Shown here piece after piece: positions 44,571-47,393 of a stretch of 47,393 nucleotides of DNA (the first letter of the stretch is position 1; each line of letters starts with the position of its first letter). The notes beneath the pieces were generated by a model. The model saw only the letters and a program-made list of their open reading frames with translations. It was not told the origin of the DNA and did no database searches. The stretch spans positions 1 to 47,393 of the forward strand of contig CAJXSZ010000024.1 of the NCBI GenBank assembly GCA_913060815.1. Direction: 5' to 3'. The position numbers were made by a program, and so were the translations under genes. This DNA is from an uncultured Sulfitobacter sp. (GTDB lineage: Bacteria; Pseudomonadota; Alphaproteobacteria; Rhodobacterales; Rhodobacteraceae).

Positions 44571-45686
44571 ATGTCCAAAACCGTCGTCAACAGCTGGAAC
44601 GAGTGGGACCCCCTCAAACATGTCATCGTAGGCCGTGCCGACGATTGCCACATCCCGCCCGAAGAACCCGCGCTGGATGCAAAAGTTCCCGAGGACAGCG
44701 ACATGCGCGGCCAGTGGGGCCGGCGTCCACAAGAAACCATCGACCGCGCCAATGAACTGCTCGACAACTTCGCGTCCATGCTGGAAAAACGCGGCGTGCG
44801 CGTGGATCGCCCCACCTCCATCGACCACTCGCTGCCAGCTACCACGCCCGATTTTCACACAGAGAGCCAGTTCGGCTGCATGCCGCCGCGCGATGTCCTG
44901 CTAACCGTCGGGTCCGAGATGCTGGAAGCGACCATGTCCTACCGCTGCCGCTGGTTCGAGTACCTCAACTACCGTCCGCTGATGCAGCAGTACTTTGACG
45001 AAGACCCCAATTTTCGCCACGAAAGCGCGCCAAAGCCGCGGCTGACGGATGCCGACTATCATCCCGATTACCTCTCCGAGAAGATCGGCGATGCCAAGCG
45101 TCTGGAATGGGCGGCAAAGAAGTTCTTTGTCACCACTGAGGAAGAGCCGCTTTTTGACGCCGCAGATGTTCTGCGCTTTGGCCGCGATCTGGTGGTCCAG
45201 CACGGGTTTACTACAAACCTTAAAGGCATCGAATGGCTGCGCCGCCACTTCCCCGACCACCGCGTGCATACCGTCAACTTTCCGGGCGATCCCTATCCCA
45301 TCCACATCGACGCGACCTTCACGCCCCTGCGCCCCGGCCTGATCCTCAACAACCCCCAGCGCCGCTTGCCCGACGATCAGCGCGCCATGTTCGAGGCCAA
45401 CGATTGGGAAATCGTGGATGCTGCGCAACCTGCGCATAACACGCCCCCGCCGCTGTGCTACTCCTCCACATGGCTCTCGATGAATGTGCTCGTGCTGGAC
45501 CCGAAAACTGTCTGCGTCGAGAAATCCGAGGTCTATCAGGCCGAGCAAATGGACAAACTCGGCATGGAAGTCGTCGAGGTCGAGCTGCGCGATGCCTATG
45601 CCTTCGGCGGCGGTCTGCATTGCTGCACCGCAGACGTCTACCGCGAAGGCAAATGCGAAGACTACTTCCCGAGCCTCTTCAAATAA
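44571..45686 (+). CDS. Glycine amidinotransferase-type enzyme
   Basis: A 371-residue enzyme of the L-arginine:glycine/inosamine-phosphate amidinotransferase family. Aligning by eye to human AGAT places the catalytic triad at Asp176 (FDAADVLRFGRD), His225 (PIHIDATF) and Cys351 (GGLHCCTADV), all present. Such enzymes transfer an amidino group from arginine through a Cys-amidino intermediate. The acceptor may be glycine (guanidinoacetate), an inosamine or another amine; the sequence does not say. ATG at 44571 lies nine bases after AGGAAGG; a GTG three codons upstream overlaps that site. It has its own transcript start downstream of a terminator. Confidence 0.88.
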   Translation: MSKTVVNSWNEWDPLKHVIVGRADDCHIPPEEPALDAKVPEDSDMRGQWGRRPQETIDRANELLDNFASMLEKRGVRVDRPTSIDHSLPATTPDFHTESQFGCMPPRDVLLTVGSEMLEATMSYRCRWFEYLNYRPLMQQYFDEDPNFRHESAPKPRLTDADYHPDYLSEKIGDAKRLEWAAKKFFVTTEEEPLFDAADVLRFGRDLVVQHGFTTNLKGIEWLRRHFPDHRVHTVNFPGDPYPIHIDATFTPLRPGLILNNPQRRLPDDQRAMFEANDWEIVDAAQPAHNTPPPLCYSSTWLSMNVLVLDPKTVCVEKSEVYQAEQMDKLGMEVVEVELRDAYAFGGGLHCCTADVYREGKCEDYFPSLFK

Positions 45687-45730
45687 ACCGCGCCAGTCAT
45701 GGCGTGAACATTGACCCAAAGGACCATGCC

Positions 45731-46144
45731 ATGACCGATACGCCCGACGTCGCCCAACTCCTCGCCAACGCCCAAGCCTTGGCGGACGACCCCAGCGCCA
45801 CCACCCACCAGATCGAGGCGATGGTGGTCGAGACAGTCTCGGCCTTCGAGGCCCGCCTGCAACACCACTTCGCCCGCGGCCCGTTCTTTGTGAAGCTCCG
45901 AAACAAGCTCGCGGCGGAGGGCCATACAGAGTTGGCCCAAACCGTCTACCACTATTACCTCGCCGCCAATGTTCTTAAACACGGCGGCGGCAAGAGCTTG
46001 CGAGAGCTGGAAAAGATCGAACCCGCGCCGTTCACGTTGCAGGATGTTGAGGGCAAGGCGCTGATTGATATGAGTAAAGATGGTTTTTTGAGTGGGTTGG
46101 TTAAGACGCTAGATAAATCTAGAAAAGCCTTTCCCGCGAAATAG
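45731..46144 (+). CDS. Hypothetical protein, 137 aa
   Basis: A soluble, mostly helical protein with no signal peptide or membrane segment and no domain I recognise. The first half is rich in Ala/Gln/His (FEARLQHHFARGPFFVKLRNKL), the middle has a Tyr/His stretch (VYHYYLAANVLKHGGGKSL), and the C-terminus is Lys-rich. AAAGGA lies eight bases before the ATG; the longer open frame upstream runs through the amidinotransferase gene and is not used. It begins 45 bases after the amidinotransferase stop, so both may be co-transcribed and could be functionally linked. Confidence 0.65.
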   Translation: MTDTPDVAQLLANAQALADDPSATTHQIEAMVVETVSAFEARLQHHFARGPFFVKLRNKLAAEGHTELAQTVYHYYLAANVLKHGGGKSLRELEKIEPAPFTLQDVEGKALIDMSKDGFLSGLVKTLDKSRKAFPAK

Positions 46145-46392
46145 CTGCCTCGCAGCAAACGGCAGCTTCGAGCCCAAAGCTATTTCATTCAGTCGCAGAC
46201 ATGCTGCGCCTCCATTGGCCTCTGCCAGCCTGAAGCGGACATTCGATCAGGTCTTTCAGATGAAGCTGGCCCATCAATGCCGTTTTTGATCGACAAACCT
46301 TTGATCGGTCTAAACCATAAACGAAACTGTCGGGACTGGACCGTCATCGCGTCGGCATTCCGCGCTCAAGCAGCTCAAGGGGTCTCGTACCG

Positions 46393-46413
46393 GTTGAACA
46401 GGAAGGGTTCAAC
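46393..46413 (+). promoter_or_regulatory. Inverted repeat, possible operator
   Basis: GTTGAAC (46393-46399) and GTTCAAC (46407-46413) form a perfect 7-bp inverted repeat with a 7-base spacer, ending 10 bases before a possible -35 (TTGACC, 46424-46429). Centre spacing of 14 bases could suit a dimeric regulator. Confidence 0.35.
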
Positions 46414-46423
46414 GTACGGGCAC

Positions 46424-46451
46424 TTGACCGCTCAGATAGCGATGTTAATCT
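46424..46451 (+). promoter_or_regulatory. Possible promoter of the VPLPA-CTERM gene
   Basis: TTGACC (46424-46429), 16-base spacer, TAATCT (46446-46451). The -35 is good and the -10 is weak. The predicted leader would be about 85 bases. I found no sigma-54 (GG-N10-GC) site here, although some exosortase substrates use one. Confidence 0.3.
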
Positions 46452-46543
46452 CTCCGAGATTTAGATGTTCTGGGCAGGGGTTAGCGCGCTGTTTTTGCAA
46501 AGTGGTCCCTTTCCAACATAAAAACCTATTTTGGAGTAAATTT

Positions 46544-47092
46544 ATGAGAATTACATCGCTCGTATTGGCGGCCATTATGGCGCTGACATCGGCGTCAGCA
46601 GGACTTGCCGCGACCTTCAAGGTTCGCGACGTCTTGTATGAGATTTCTTTGGTCGAAGGCAACGTAGATTTCGATTTCTTACAAGGTGAAGTCACAACGA
46701 GCCAGGTCTGGTGGGGCGACCTTGATCTTGCTTTTGATTTTGCAAACGCGGTCAAAGACAGCCTGGGTTACGTCAACAGCCCCAACGTGTTCCCCAATAA
46801 CTCGACCGGATCTGTCGTATTTATCAACGGGCCGATCTTCCTTTATGGCATCAACCTGGCCGGCCTTTATGGCACCGACCTGGCCGGCGCGGTGTGGACA
46901 GACCCATCGCGGATCAATCAGGGATCTACCCCGACCGGCGTGGTCACCACGCTCATCCCTGCGTACGGAAGGGCCGTCTTCGCCACAGCGACCGTGGTTT
47001 CGCCCGTTCCGATCCCGGCGGGGGGCCTGCTTCTTCTCACAGCCCTTGGTGGTATCGTCGTTCTCAGGCGCTCAAAAACGCGATCGGCCTGA
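46544..47092 (+). CDS. VPLPA-CTERM sorting-domain protein (exosortase substrate)
   Basis: A 182-residue secreted protein with a signal peptide (cleaved near ASAGLAA, about residue 22), a beta-rich mature region with Asp/Trp/Asn motifs, and a C-terminal tail of VPIPAGG, a hydrophobic helix (LLLLTALGGIVVL) and a basic end (RRSKTRSA). This tripartite tail is the VPLPA-CTERM signal typical of Rhodobacterales, recognised by an exosortase that anchors or releases the protein at the surface. GGAG precedes the ATG at 46544. No exosortase or polysaccharide genes are visible in this window. The mature domain has no family I recognise. Confidence 0.82.
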   Translation: MRITSLVLAAIMALTSASAGLAATFKVRDVLYEISLVEGNVDFDFLQGEVTTSQVWWGDLDLAFDFANAVKDSLGYVNSPNVFPNNSTGSVVFINGPIFLYGINLAGLYGTDLAGAVWTDPSRINQGSTPTGVVTTLIPAYGRAVFATATVVSPVPIPAGGLLLLTALGGIVVLRRSKTRSA

Positions 47093-47099
47093 AGGCGCA

Positions 47100-47237
47100 T
47101 TGATCAGCCTGGGCTCGAACGCTCACCGCCTCAATGAGACCTCCAGAAAATGCCTCGGGTGGCGGACACCAGCTGAGGTCTTTCGCCAAAAGATAAAGGA
47201 AGAAATGGGCCAACGCCCCTACTTTCCAAAAGCGTAG
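47100..47237 (+). pseudogene. IS30-family transposase C-terminal remnant
   Basis: The frame ending at the TAG at 47235-47237 encodes HRLNETSRKCLGWRTPAEVF followed by a short basic tail (from 47124). This matches the C-terminal end of IS30-type transposases, where LNxxPRKxLGxxTPAEVF is conserved. Only about 40 residues remain; the catalytic DDE domain is missing, and the frame upstream is the VPLPA gene in another register. It is a decayed insertion-sequence end, possibly with a terminal repeat in the remaining bases before the adapter. Confidence 0.6.
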
Positions 47238-47348
47238 GAGACGCGGTTCAGGTATCGCTCGCATGGGGGCACACAAAGCTAAATGGTATTCTGATAAGCG
47301 GTACGGCTTTGCAACTTCGCAGTGTCAGCTAACCGCGCTGTGCTATCG

Positions 47349-47393
47349 CTGTCTCTTATACACATCTCCGAGCCCACGAGACAGGCAGAAATC
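47349..47393. other. Nextera/Tn5 adapter with i7 index (artefact)
   Basis: CTGTCTCTTATACACATCT (47349-47367) is the Tn5 mosaic end. It continues into the Nextera Read 2 adapter to 47382, then AGGCAGAA (47383-47390), which equals the published Nextera N703 i7 index, then ATC of the P7 primer. Genomic sequence therefore ends at 47348. Confidence 0.98.

Larger units (their letters stand above)
46145..46543. other. Intergenic region upstream of the VPLPA-CTERM gene
   Basis: 399 bases without a convincing gene. It is less GC-rich towards its end than the core genes. It holds an inverted repeat (46393-46413), a possible promoter (46424-46451) and the GGAG ribosome site of the next gene. An in-frame upstream extension of that gene from 46277 has no start support. 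Confidence 0.55.

Noticed and set aside
45455..45730. N-terminal extension of the 137-aa hypothetical protein
   Set aside because: The extension runs out of frame through the amidinotransferase gene and lacks start support. The ATG at 45731 has a ribosome site.
46277..46543. N-terminal extension of the VPLPA-CTERM protein
   Set aside because: The sequence before 46544 shows no protein-like features and would bury the signal peptide. GGAG supports 46544.
1..47393. tRNA, rRNA, CRISPR, prophage or integrase genes
   Set aside because: I scanned intergenic regions on both strands by eye and saw no tRNA cloverleaf ends, rRNA signatures, repeat-spacer arrays or phage structural genes. A tRNAscan-SE and Infernal run would be needed to exclude small RNAs.

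Overview
The window is 47.4 kb of GC-rich chromosomal DNA from an alphaproteobacterium, most likely of the Roseobacter group (Rhodobacteraceae). The evidence is the gene families and their order: DUF3035 lipoprotein, SdhAF4 beside rsmB, a heparinase-like gene beside purH, a bacterial ALDH16, a VPLPA-CTERM protein, and rbfA-truB-rpsO linkage. It is a draft contig, not a natural replicon end. Bases 1-29 and 47349-47393 are Illumina Nextera/Tn5 adapter sequence, the latter running into an i7 index. I see no tRNA, rRNA, CRISPR array, prophage or intact insertion sequence. Layout: 31-2001 acyl-CoA synthetase (minus). 2188-4790 hybrid PAS histidine kinase and OmpR-type response regulator with overlapping ends (plus). 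4844-8875 M20 amidohydrolase and a solitary formate dehydrogenase alpha subunit (minus). 9051-10333 histidine phosphatase and glutathione transferase (plus). 10433-15045 a five-gene operon (minus) in which every gene overlaps the next: FAD oxidoreductase, DUF1365, MFS carrier, DUF3833 and SDR. This set resembles the singlet-oxygen/light-responsive lipid clusters of other Proteobacteria. 15162-19200 mutL-rmuC-threonine dehydratase, also overlapping (minus). 19267-20561 ureidoglycine aminohydrolase and ureidoglycolate lyase for purine ureide breakdown (minus). 20794-22547 a secreted rhodanese-fold protein without the catalytic cysteine and a membrane LysM protein (minus), with a clear promoter and terminator. 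22930-26284 deoC plus a double-domain aldehyde dehydrogenase of the ALDH16 type (plus), which fits deoxyribose catabolism through acetaldehyde. 26353-33558 a six-gene minus-strand run: heparinase-like protein, purH, lspA, DUF3035 lipoprotein, and an active/inactive M16 peptidase pair. 33700-34455 an orphan PhnD-like binding protein without signal peptide lies between that run and rsmB. 35822-37402 SdhAF4, a small secreted protein and dapB. 37490-41893 rbfA, a phosphodiester glycosidase, truB, a DUF1643 protein, an RTX-repeat protein and rpsO (plus). 42091-44454 a BON/coiled-coil/OmpA envelope protein paired with a membrane-anchored helix-hairpin protein. 44571-46144 a glycine-amidinotransferase-type enzyme and an unknown 137-aa protein. 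46544-47092 a VPLPA-CTERM exosortase substrate, followed by a decayed IS30-type transposase tail at the contig end. Most of the window is housekeeping or central metabolism. The parts worth a second look are the five-gene overlapping redox/transport operon, the BON-OmpA/helix-hairpin pair, the deoC-ALDH16 pair, a shared intergenic element seen at 6047-6070 and 26292-26314, and the 3' end, where the expected pnp after rpsO is missing and accessory genes lie instead.
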